Part shown: positions 1 to 11,200 of the stretch, in pieces
Layout of the letters: each line of letters opens with the position of its first letter
Position numbering within the stretch: position 1 is the stretch's first letter
DNA from: Morinoia aosen
Lineage: Eukaryota > Arthropoda > Malacostraca > Amphipoda > Talitridae
Assembly (NCBI GenBank): GCA_030386875.1
Contig: CM059562.1
Coordinates: 61,130,201-61,194,200, forward strand
Length of the DNA stretch: 64,000 nt
Direction: 5' to 3'
The notes under the pieces: model-generated
Told to the model about the DNA's origin: nothing
The model's database searches: none
What the model saw: only the letters and a program-made list of their open reading frames with translations
Program-made: the position numbers and the translations under genes

Positions 1-2
1 TG

Positions 3-1304
3 GACAAAATAAAAGCATCTCGCTTCTTTGCAATACACTGCGATGAAAGTACTAATGTTGCTCATCTCTGCCAGCTGCTTGTTTATTCTCGATTTGTGGA
101 TGAAGGAACTGTGAAAGAAGAAATTATTTTCTCAGCAGCACTGGAGACAATAGCAAAGGCCATCGATGTTTATTCAAAGGTTGACGAGTTACTACAAGAG
201 CACGGTCTTTCATGGGAAAAATTAGTTGGTGTTGGTACTGATGGTGCTCCATCAGTGATTGGATCTCGCTCTGGATTTGTGAAGCTGGTGAAAGAAAAAA
301 ATTCTTCTGCTGTAACTGGGACTCACTGTGTTATCCATTGACAATTCGTTAGTAAGCAAAACTCTGCCTGGTAACCTACGCAGTTCAATGAATTTAGCAA
401 TAAAAGTGAGAATTTTGTAAAGAATAGCTCTTTGAATTCTAGGCTTTTCGCAGCTCTTTGCTCAGATTTGGGCACTGATTACAAGACTCTCCTGTTTCAC
501 ACCGAAGTCCGCTGGCTTTCCAAGGGAAACATGCTGAGTCGTCTTTACGAGCTTAAAGATGAAGTGAAAATTTTCTTGCAGAAGCAGAAACAAGACAAAC
601 TGTATGAAGCATTCAGAAAGGAAGACTTTCAGCTCTCATTAGCATACCTTGTGGATTTTTTGAGTCTATCGACAACCTCGATTTGAAGTTACAAGGAAGA
701 AACACAAACATCATTGCACGCTCTGATGTGTTCAGAGCTTTCACCGAAAAAATTCATCTTTGGAAACGAAACGTACAAGTTGGGAACTTTTCATCGTTCT
801 CACATCTGAATGAGCTCTTATCTGAGAAGAGAAACACTGAGCAGTATGACGTGACAAAAGAGGTTTTATCACATCTGCATCCCCTTGCTGAGGAATTTAT
901 GCACAATTTTCCAGATGTCTCAATGGATAATTCTCTTTGGACATTGGTGCAGAATTCATTAACACTGATGTGGAGTTGTTACTGGAATCACTGCAAGAGG
1001 AAGTCATCGATTTGAAATGTGACTCCAGCGCGAAAAGGTACTTTGAAACAATGAAGTTAGAAGAGTTTTGGGTGAAATATCTCTTCATGTACTGAAAAGT
1101 AGGTGAAGAAGCACTTCGTGTGATTCTTCTCTTTTCTTCTACTTATCTTTGTGAAGCAGGATTTTTTCAGCTCTTGTTGTTCTGTAAACAAAACAGCGAA
1201 ACCGACTTGATATAGGAAATGATTTGCGTTGTGCGCTGTCATCCTTCAATCCTAGAATTTTTGATCTTGTGCGGAAGAAGCAGCAGCAGCATCCATCTCA
1301 CTGA
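3..1304 (+). pseudogene. hAT-family transposase, 3' part, broken (ZBED/SCAND3/FAM200-like)
   Basis: Conceptual translation gives a hAT transposase of the ZBED5/FAM200 type in pieces. Bases 3-341 encode a segment with HCDEST and GVGTDGAPS, the DD-type catalytic core. Bases 432-1000 encode the middle with FHTEVRWLSKGNMLSRLYEL. Bases about 1100-1304 encode the hAT dimerisation region, with FSSTYLCEAGF, NRLDIGNDLRCALSS and a final stop at 1302-1304. An in-frame stop at 339 and several frameshifts and deletions separate the pieces, so it cannot make a full protein. The N-terminal BED region lies outside the window. The motifs are direct observation; the family name is from known hAT proteins. Confidence 0.9.
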
Positions 1305-1645
1305 ATTTGTTCATAAATTTTGCCTTAGTCTCATGAGTTATTCCAAATATTGTTTGCCATGTTTTCAGATTATTTTTTCTTAAAATTGCAACTTAATTTT
1401 GCCAATTTACCAATGTTCAAAATTTTTTCTTTTTTTTTGCTCACTTAGAACAAAATGTTTCCTTTTTAGTTACTGGAATGTAGTATTGTTTGTTTGAGTG
1501 GCTTTCATTAGAAAATGTAATGCAAACAAATATGTTTTGCTGAACAATGGTAAGAAATAAATATAAGAATCATTTCATATGAAAAAAAGACGCACTGGGG
1601 GCGTGCGGGTCTACTGGAAGCCAAACGGGAGCGTCAGGTAAGATA

Positions 1646-1660
1646 GTTTGGGAACCACTG
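1646..1660 (+). repeat. hAT right terminal inverted repeat
   Basis: The sequence GTTTGGGAACCACTG is the reverse complement of CAGTGGTTCCCAAAC, the usual end of hAT Charlie-like elements. It lies about 340 bases after the transposase stop, in the orientation expected for the element's right end. The next 8 bases (ATTTAGGA, 1661-1668) should be the target-site duplication. The left end is outside the window, so this cannot be confirmed. Confidence 0.8.
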
Positions 1661-1668
1661 ATTTAGGA

Positions 1669-3317
1669 TAAAAAATAGAAGAAAATAAAGAGAAAGAATG
1701 TAGTACTGCTATAAATCCACGTCCACAGGAATAATCTATACAACAAATTTTGCTTGAACATCTGGTAATCAGCTCTAGGGTGCGGCATATGTAGAACAAG
1801 ACATCATGATTTCCTGGCCAGGACATCCACATGCAATAGCCTCAAGTTCAGTGTTGACCTGCTTCGCGCCCTGTCAAAAATTGACCCAGAACTGAAGCAG
1901 TTTGACGTAATGATAGTGTTTGACGTAGTGATAGTGATAGTTTGATATTGCAGCGCAACAAACGTCATGTCTGCTCTAACGGCAGTTTCCTGGCACCGTT
2001 GCTGCACCTGCCACTGCAGTAATTCCGTCTGTTAACTCCACTGATGGGAAACAACTGCAGTGGGCGGCCATTCAGTAGTGGTTAAATTGGCCTATCATGT
2101 TTTCTGGCATCATGAATTGATGTAGCGCGCGTAAAGTCCTCATAACACTAAATTAAGATCTGAGCCTGACTAATTAAATGATGTACCATATTACGGTGAT
2201 AACGCTATGGCCCTGAAGAATAAATTACAGATTTTTATCGATCGGCAACATTGCCATCGGAGAAAATTTCTAAGTTTACTGGATAGCGTAATTCTATTAA
2301 AACTGTCCTGTGTAGAAAAGTAAGTACGCCAGTGGGCTTTCTGCAACTGCGATATTCTTAGCGAAATAGATAAGGTAAATCAGACGTCTAGAGTGCGTTA
2401 CAGAGAGGCCTGTGTCTCGAGCGACTAGTCTGATAGCGAGTCTCACGTGAGCAGCTCCTGGTGTTATTGAAGGGACCCTCACGGGTATTTCGAACGTTTA
2501 GTAACTTATATCCACTAAAAGTAGAGACCTTTTATACTAGGCGTGTCAAGATATTGTTCGTTCAAGCCAGTGTCTTTAAACCACTCTAGATTAGAGCACC
2601 ATGTTGCTGGAATATGAACGTGCTTCAGAAAATTCGCATGGTTTACGAGTTCAAAATGTGTTTCTTTTAACGGAGAATATAACATGCATATCCTCCAATT
2701 GACTAATGCAGAAAATCTTGCACATTTTTTTTATTTGTGAAGATAGTATCCCAGCTCACGGCTGAATTTTGCGTTCCGTGATGTTTTCTTTTGAAGTTTT
2801 AAATTCTTTTAATATACGCATTTTTTTTGAAAATTCGAAATGTTACGCTCATTGTGTTAGAAATCGAATTTGTCGAAGAATTTGTGAATATGTTGAATTA
2901 CTCACTGAACGACTGGATGCAATTTTCGCTTTAAATGGAACTAATTCAAATGTCACGTTAGTGATTGGTTTCACATTTGTGTCAAAACACCGCGGAAAAT
3001 GTGTACGTGCAACTAGAATAGAAAATCGCCTTCTTTATAATTTCTCTTCAAACGGTGGAATAATGTGCATTGGATAAATAAAACGTATATTTGAAAGGCC
3101 ATTAAGGAACAATTAGTAGCGCTTAGAATTTCATGGAACTAATTTTCTGATAAATTTGTCGCCAAAAAAATCTTCAGTGCTCACATTAAATAAACATTTT
3201 CACTCGAATAGCTGTCATTCTTTGCTTTCAGAGAAAATAACATTCCATACCTATTAATTGCTAGTATTCATCGAAGAGTATTCGCGGACCATCATTTTGC
3301 TCAACATACAGGATGCC
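1669..3317. other. Intergenic, nothing assigned
   Basis: AT-rich sequence with short open frames only and no recognisable protein. A short direct duplication (TTTGACGTAATGATAGTG then TTTGACGTAGTGATAGTG) lies at about 1900-1940. I see no gene or RNA gene. Confidence 0.6.
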
Positions 3318-3890
3318 TATAATGCCGTTGTGCAATTTGAAATTACTGTGGCTCTAAAACTATACATGATACATGATAGAAATAACCTGTAAAAGGTATT
3401 AGAAAAAAAAATGAATTTTCAAATTATTTGTAAGAGCCTTCTTAAGTTTCTACATGTCCCCCATCATTAGCTATGCTAGGGTTACACGATTTTTAAGTAC
3501 TTTAAAAACATTTGCCAGTTGGCCAGCAGTAATGTCTGAGAGCACAGCAGTTATTTTACCTTTCAAGTCTCACGATGAATGAGGTCTTGCTGCGTACTCT
3601 CTATTTTTCACATACCCCCATTAAAAAAATCTAAAGGAGTCAAATCTGGGGAACGTGAAGACCATGAATTTGTACTACCTCTTCCGTTGAAGTCATGGAT
3701 GATGAGTTGTTTCGATATACAAGATTTAAATCTTTTAAAAATATTCAAATTATTTTTCGACAAAATATCAAATAACCAAACGGAAATTAGATACCGTAAA
3801 TTTTTTAATTCAGTTTACAGGTTGTTTCTATCATGTATTGTATAATTTAAAAACCACAGTAATTTCAAATTGCACCACGATTTTATGAAC
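3318..3890 (-). mobile_element. Tc1/mariner (IS630)-type transposon remnant with inverted ends
   Basis: About 75 bases at 3318-3397 and 3812-3890 are inverted copies of each other; shared core blocks include TGCAATTTGAAATTACTGTG and TACATGATAGAAA. Between them, the minus strand (about 3470-3660) encodes a degraded IS630-type transposase C-terminus: SRSPDLTPLDFF, then WGYVKNREYAA, then ITAGQLANVFKVLKNRV. The last catalytic acidic residue sits in the SPDLTPLDFF block. Stops interrupt the reading, and the element is far too short to be complete, so it is an internally deleted non-autonomous copy. Its outer ends are not sharply defined. Confidence 0.75.
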
Positions 3891-4479
3891 GGCTTTACGG
3901 CTAAAATGCATTGCGGCATCGATGGCCCATTTGAAAGGCGACGGGTCTCAAATACCGCCGAGTGATTTATTGATTGATCATATCAGAATAACTTATTTTT
4001 CGGACAAAATCATTACCTTATTACGACTTGTATTGCGCATAAAAATATCAGATTTAAACCAAAGAGTTGTGAATTTTTTTCCTTCGGCTGAACTGAGATA
4101 TTTAAATCACGCCTCATAAGTAAACTGTCACTACTGCTTCGAACATATTCAAATAATGATATATTTATGCTTAGAAGCGTGAAAATATTCTTCGCTTCAT
4201 GAAGTACGATCTTTAGCTATTGTAATTTTTTACACCATGTAATGTAAATACTATCGATACAAACCTCTGCCTCTTTTCAGCGAGTGCATATGTACACAAA
4301 CAATAACTAAATTTAACGAACTACGCCGAAATTATTAGAAAAGATTTCTACTGTTATATGCGGAAATTTTTCGATGCTGGCCATCTTATCATGTCATGCA
4401 GTCTTGGCAGACTTCATTAGAACTGTTTGAGCATTTAAACCAAAGTTTGCACGTCGTTATCTTCATGCAGCAATCAATT

Positions 4480-5190
4480 TATTTTAGTGACACGGTCACA
4501 CACCAGCGTTCAATGTCCCCGAGTTAGATTTACTTCCCGTGTTCTCTTATTGAGCTCAACGAGCAACAGTTGGTGAGTCAGTGACCGCCCTGCGTGTAGC
4601 ATCCCTTGTCTGGCTCCTCTGCGCCAGACATCAGCTAGTCTCGGACCAGGAGTTGGTGGAGTACGAGTAATATGTACAGCTCGGGGTGGTTTGGGTTTTC
4701 TCTGTGAGTTGAAAGCTTATCACTCGTGTATGTTAATTATCGTTATGTTCTCTTGAAATTGAGTGCGAGTATCAGTGAGCTGTCTGAATCAAGGATTCCT
4801 ATAATTTGACAATTCCTACGAGCAATAAAGTGAATAACATTGTTATTCAAACAATAGTTTTTCTGAAAAAAAGTGAATTTAGAGTGGTGTATTACAAGAT
4901 ATTCACCTTCTATTCATTGCTATCAAATTAAATATTCAGCAAATCCAATGTTGAAATGAGAAGTGTAGCTGATGCCGGCTAGAAACTTGACACACACAAG
5001 GCCTTCTTTGTGCGAGTGGTTCGCGTGATTCGTGTGCACCAGCGACACTGACACTGTCCTTAAGGCTAAGTTGATCTTGGTGTCATCTGAAAGTGTGTTC
5101 AGGAGCTGGCAAGTGCTTTACCAACGTTACGGGCTAAAATCCTCGACGTGAAGTGAATATTTGAACCAACAACTTCCAAAAACAGCGAAG
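4480..5190 (+). promoter_or_regulatory. Probable 5' region / 5' UTR of the MFSD6-like gene
   Basis: This stretch directly precedes the MFSD6-like start codon and is less AT-rich than its surroundings, especially 4560-4680 and 4980-5190. No TATA box is evident and I could not place a transcription start. Bases just before the ATG (AGCGAAGATG) give a purine at -3. The assignment rests on position only. Confidence 0.35.
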
Positions 5191-5248
5191 ATGAAGACTG
5201 TGACGCGAACTCTTCCAATTAAAGTCCACTACTTCCTGTTTTTTGCAA
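5191..5248 (+). CDS. MFSD6: MFSD6-like coding exon 1
   Basis: Start ATG at 5191, reading MKTVTRTLPIKVHYFLFFA, followed by donor A|GTAAGC (phase 1). PIKVHYFLFFA is the characteristic cytosolic start and first half of TM1 in MFSD6 proteins, which identifies this short exon 6.8 kb from the next one. The ATG has an A at -3. Confidence 0.88.
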
Positions 5249-8200
5249 GTAAGCTCGGATATAATGATAGATGTAGTCTTTGTATTCAACTGTTATATTG
5301 CAGACCATTTTCTTTCTTCTAATGCTATATTTTACTTTTCTGAGCTTTCCTCATTGTCTAGTATTATATTTACAATTGGTCGATTCATAGAGAATCTCAC
5401 GCGCGAGATAAAAAGGAGAACCAACGTAAAAATATACATTTTTATTTGTTACTATTTAGGCAAACGTTTCGAAATGTTAAAATTCCATCTTCAGTGCTGA
5501 AAAACATACAACGAGGTCAAAAATATTAAAAAACACAAAAGTTCAAAAAATACTAAAAATAAGTAAACAAACATCTATAAAAACTGCAATCCCATTCCTC
5601 ATTCAAGTGCAGTAAAAACGATCATTCTCATTGGCTCACCTACCCACCCTTTCACGAGCACATACATTCATACATTTACACATAGGAACCTAACAAACAG
5701 ACGCGCGCAAACACACTCCACATACATACACACACAAAAATATGTCAGTAGGTTGAGGCAATGTTTAGTTTGGCAGCACTCAAGTCTTTATTTAAGTCAG
5801 GTTTATGGGTAGATATGAATAAAGATTATAAAATGCGAAGATCCTGTTCGTTGTTGGTGGTACACAGAGTGGAGAAGTTATTTGTTCTGAAAGGATAATT
5901 AAACTGCTGACAATGATCTCGCATTGCTAAATGCGAAGCAGAGGAAAGTATGCGACAGGTTCTATGATAAATTCTTGAATGTTGGCTGTGTCTGATAAAT
6001 TGTTGTAGCATTGTACTACCAACATAAGTCTGCATGCAGCAGTCACACTTATATAAATAAACACATCCACTCCCCAGGCACTCCTCCAGACGTTCTTTCC
6101 TCCTAAAAAATGAACCGATTTTAAAACTATTTCTATAAAACACTCTGATGTCAACAGTAGTGAAAAACCTACTAACCAGAGCTACGACTTCTCTTTTCAG
6201 TTCAGAGTTCAAATAAGGTAATTCTATGCACAATTTCTGTTTTGCTACGCTCAAGCTGACAGGAGAGGGACAATATTTTTTATCTGGAAACATTCTGACG
6301 GAATTATCAATGATAAATTTTGGATACATATTTTTAATCAATAATGTCTTAATAAATTCTATTTCACGATGGAATATTTCAAGACTTCTAGATATGCGAT
6401 ATGCGCGATGAAGTAATGCAATTATGCAAGATTTGATATATCCCTTATAAATACAACTGAAATGTTCATACTGAGGCCAGTAAATGTTGGTTTTCGGTAG
6501 ACAGAGGTAGTAAGCCTAGAGTTAAACTTCTTCACGAGTACGTCTGAAAAAGGGATTTGCCCATTTCGCTCCATTTCCGTGGTAAATTTAATGTTAGGAT
6601 GGGATGCATTGATATAATCATATATAATCATTTTCAGAACGGAACAAAACAAACGTATCATCTAAATATCTACGGTAGAATAAGGGCTTAAATTCTGCAA
6701 GGCATTGGGCCAAAAATTTCTCCTCCAAGTTTGCCAGGAATGAGTTTGCTAAGAGGGGAGACAACCTTGAGCCCATTGCTAGACCGTCAATTTGTTGGTA
6801 AGTTTTCCCTTTAAAAACAAAAAAATGAATCTTTTAGTGGGATGTCTAGCAAACGTTCGAATTGAGCCCTGTCGTAATTCATAATGGTGAGATTGTCGTG
6901 AAAAATACATTTAAGCAAAACATTAATTGATTATTCTAGCGGTACGTTTGTATACATGGATTCAACATCAAAACTACACATGAACAAATTTTCTATGCCG
7001 TCAACAGTCGATAACTCATTTACAAAATGATGCGAGTTTTTCCCGGAAAATTCACTATTACAAAAAGGTGTTAATACAGACACTAAATTTGAACAAATTT
7101 TAGAATTCGTGGTATTACAGGCGGATAAAATTGGTCTCATCGGTACATCTGGTTTATGAATTTTAGGTAGTCCATATAAAACACCAAGTTGACAACCCAC
7201 CGAACGGCACGTATTGTATAATTCGTCAGTTAAAATTCCCAGCTCTCTGTCTTTTTTAAGTCTATAATTGATCTTATTTTTTAATTTTAGCACCAGCGTC
7301 TTTTTGTCGATGATTTCTTCACGATACTTTTCCCGATCGGCAAGAATGGATTCCATTTTTGAGATATAATTCAGTTTAAGTTCCAGTGAAAGGGTGGGTA
7401 GTTGAGCCAATGAGAATGATCGTTTTTACTGCACTTGAATGAGAAATAGGATTGAAGTTTTTATAAATGTTTGTTTACTTATTTTTAGTATTGTTTGAAC
7501 TTTTGTGTTTTTTATTATTTTTGACCTCGTTGTATGTTTTTCAGCACTGAAGATGGAATTTTAACATTCCGAAACATTTGCCAAAATAGAAACCAATAAA
7601 TATGTATGTTTTTACGTTGGTTCTCCTTTTTATCTTGTCTAGTATTTAATCATTGATTTTTAAAACAGAATATCATGAATAAAATAGAATGTCATCAAAT
7701 ACCATTTTCAATAGAATATTATCTTAAGAAAATCATGTAAATTGCTGGGTATTTCCCGACCATAGCAGATAAGGAGAGAGAGTATAGTGAAAAACTACCT
7801 TATGTTCATTGGTTTAAATATATTATTGTCAGATTACGGATGATTTCGGTCGGTCAAATACAGTAAATTCAGCGGCAATTACGGAAACATAATGCAGGTA
7901 ATGCAAGGTTTCCAGGTGCCCTCAAACATCACACATGACTTTCACTGCTTACATTGTTATTTTTTCGAACGATCTCTAAAATAGTAGGTAAAAGTTAGTC
8001 TCGGGCAAGTGCATGCACGCTCTCAAGTATTTCCCCTTCATTTATACACACTGCATAGCTTCCTACATATAACATAAAACAGCGAACGATTTTATAGGTA
8101 GACCTGAAATCAGAGAGGAGAACAAAATTCAGGTGGTGGATGAAGAGCTGACTCTCATGATCCTGCTTAGATTCGCACGTTCGCACGTGAGAGCTGAGCA

Positions 8201-11200
8201 CTTCTCGGTGTGGGTAAAGGGGAAATCGAGAACATAAAATAGATATAGGGCATAAGTTTGCCAGCGGCTCGCGCTATGCTCTAAAATAATCCTGCATTTT
8301 ACAGTGAGAAGATTAAACTACCTTGGAATAAATGCTAATCATTTTTCGGCACTTGAATCGAATATTATCAAACTGATGCGCAATTAAACCAACAAAAGCG
8401 CTGAAATCCTAAAACGCAACCCGTAAATTTTTTTATCCAAAATCCCATAATCCTCTATTAAGCTGAAAATGAAAAAATATAGCAATATATATTTTACGAA
8501 TTAGTACCTCGTCTCATGAGGGGTAAATGTGAATCTTTCAATAATTTATTCTAGTTTTATTCACCTCAACGAAACGAACTTCGCTTGAACATTTGATTTC
8601 ATTCAAAATAACTTTGTTTCTAAATTTGACATCAATACAACAAACATATGAATCGTAAGGTAAATTATGAATTGCACTACTAAGGTCTGCTGGTCGTATG
8701 GTACCATGTAGACTTTGAAACAACCTCATCAATTCTCCAAAAATAATTAGCACTGAGTTTAATATGTATGGAAACTAAATTAAATGTAGAGTGACGAATT
8801 TCGTCATACGTAACATCGCTCGCGAACGCAAATAACTGGGATGAGAAAGAGTGTCGAAGTTAAGCCAGTATGTAGTTGTGTTCTTCCGCAAGCACAATAT
8901 CGAAGCTGCAGGATGATCAAGACTTGCGTGAGGTCCACAGATACAGTAGTTTATCTCCTGAGGGGCTCATTCTGGAAAGAATTTGCAGTTTGAAATTTGT
9001 GGAGTAAATTGGGAAGGAAGCTCAAGGTGTGTTCCCAGATAGAATACTCAGGCAATAAAAACAGCAAGTGTCAAGGGAGAGGAAGAAAATGGCGAGTAAA
9101 GAAGATAAGAAAACTTTAAAAAGCGAAGCGGGCAAGAAAGAAGTCATGAAGGCTTCTCTATAGCTGAGGGAACCTAACGCTATCTTCTGTCCTCGAAGCG
9201 TAAGGCAGTTCGGTTGACGGCAGTAAGCGTGTGACTTCTACAGGCCTTGAGTATTCAGATATAGACTGAAGAGATGGTTAATTCTGCAGTTAAATTTACA
9301 GTGATCAGTGAATTAAAATGCTCCTGTATACATATACCACGTGTGAGTGCGCATAATTTGTAGAATTAAAACGCGTTTTAAATAAGTATAAACAGATATT
9401 CACTTTGTTAATATTGCAAATTTAATAAAAGTTTAATAGTGAAGAAAATACTAATAAATGCAATCATTTTATAAAAAAACCAAAACGTTTCAGTGGTCAG
9501 CTGCATCCTCAGTTCCGTATAATGAATAGTACAAGGTTTTCAAAAAAGTTTTGTCCGTTTTTAAAGGAAAAAGTGAAAACGATGTAGACACTTTCATCCT
9601 TCTCCTTTGCTCTCCGGCTTGTGTAACTGATGGCCAAGCACGGTACGCGTGTTTTTATAGCGTCTGATATTCCTACTTTCGTCTGTTCGAATCTGAAAAC
9701 AATAATATTGTTATACGCATTGCGTATATATTTCAACTTCATTCAGTGGCTAATCAAAAAACGGGCAGAACCTATTTGGATACCTTGTACATTCAATACA
9801 ACGCAAGGATAAAATCACGATCGATACTAAATTCCAGGCTATACATTCGAGTAAAAAAAAATATGTGAAAAAAAAGCAAAGACAACTTTTGCATCAACTA
9901 TCTGAAGGGGATACGAGCTAAGCGTGTTATTTGAAAAGTTTTTTCTCTAAAAATGTGCAACGATTCTAAAATCATAAATTAAAAACCACGGAAAGAACTG
10001 TTAGTCACTCTAAAATCATCATCACAAATAACATTATTGCACTTCTCAGTATGGCTGCGTATTACTGAATGAGGATCATAAAACAGCAAGTTACTGGTAC
10101 AAAAGCGCCTTCCGCGGTACTGTTACTCTAGCATAAATATTGCATGACGTCATTTCGACGTACGCGGATGTGCACTGCGCACAATTATACTTATGAAGAA
10201 CAGCAGAGTGCACGAGCTCGGGAAAAGAGTCGTTGGGCTAAAAAAAGAACCAAATGTTACTTTGATAGCTAGCATGACGCTCAAATTTACCCTAGGAAAA
10301 TGCTCACAGAACAAAGACTTCAATTCATGGGCTAGTTTATCAGATGAAGAACTGGGATAGGGTAAAGAGTAATACAAATAATTTTTAAAATTAAGAGGAG
10401 CGTTGGCCTCATCATATTTTCTTGACAAAAACTTTTCAATTTAGGAGTTTGTGATTACAAGAGAAAAAACAAAATAAATCCAACAAATAATTAAGCTCTG
10501 CGTGTATGTCATTGAAAGATGGACAGGTATTGAATGCAATGCTTAACAGCATTTTGATGTTGTAGATTTTAAAAGTGTTGGAAGAGAAGCTAAAAAATCA
10601 GTTCCCAATCCTGTAAACGTCGGCTTGCGATATAAAGAAGTTACATTATTTTCTCCGTTCCTAGAAACATGACAATCGAGAAACGATAAGTGCTTTCCGT
10701 TTTCAATTTTCGGTGCGAATTTAACTGATGGATTTCTCCCATTCAAATAATAAAGGAAAAATTCAGCAAGTGCAAGAATTTTAGAGTGCGAGAAAGTATC
10801 GTCTATGTAACGATTATAAAATACAAGCTTAAATAGTGAAGGAACATCAGCTAACTATATTTTTCTCATGGAAGCGCAGAAAAATATTTGCAGAAGTTGG
10901 TCCTGGCATAAAGCCCAAAAGTCTTTTCGTGATTTTGACTTTAGGATTTTAGAATCGTCGCATATTTTTAAGGAAAAATCAATTTTTAACAACACGCTTA
11001 GCTCATATCCCTTTGAGATATTTAACACATATTTGTCTTTATTTTCAGGGTTTTTATCACGGGTTTTTTACTCTGATGCATAGTCTGTCAGTTATTATCG
11101 ATTCTAATTTAATGCTTCCGTAATAATAACCATACCTTTGTTTTACAGAACTGATGATATCTCTGGACTTCGAAACGTTTTCGATTTTTCAAAATAAAAT

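Larger units (their letters stand above)
5366..7634 (-). mobile_element. Penelope-like element 1 (GIY-YIG type), in intron 1 of the MFSD6-like gene
   Basis: About 2.3 kb, bounded by 12-base direct repeats and by 250-base inverted arms (5406-5655 and 7386-7635). A 40-base single-copy extension (5366-5405) lies between the left repeat and the left arm; one-sided extensions of this sort are known for Penelope elements. Between the arms, the minus strand codes for the Penelope reverse transcriptase followed by a GIY-YIG endonuclease domain. It is antisense to the host gene. The reading frame is broken, so it is not autonomous now. Confidence 0.9.
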
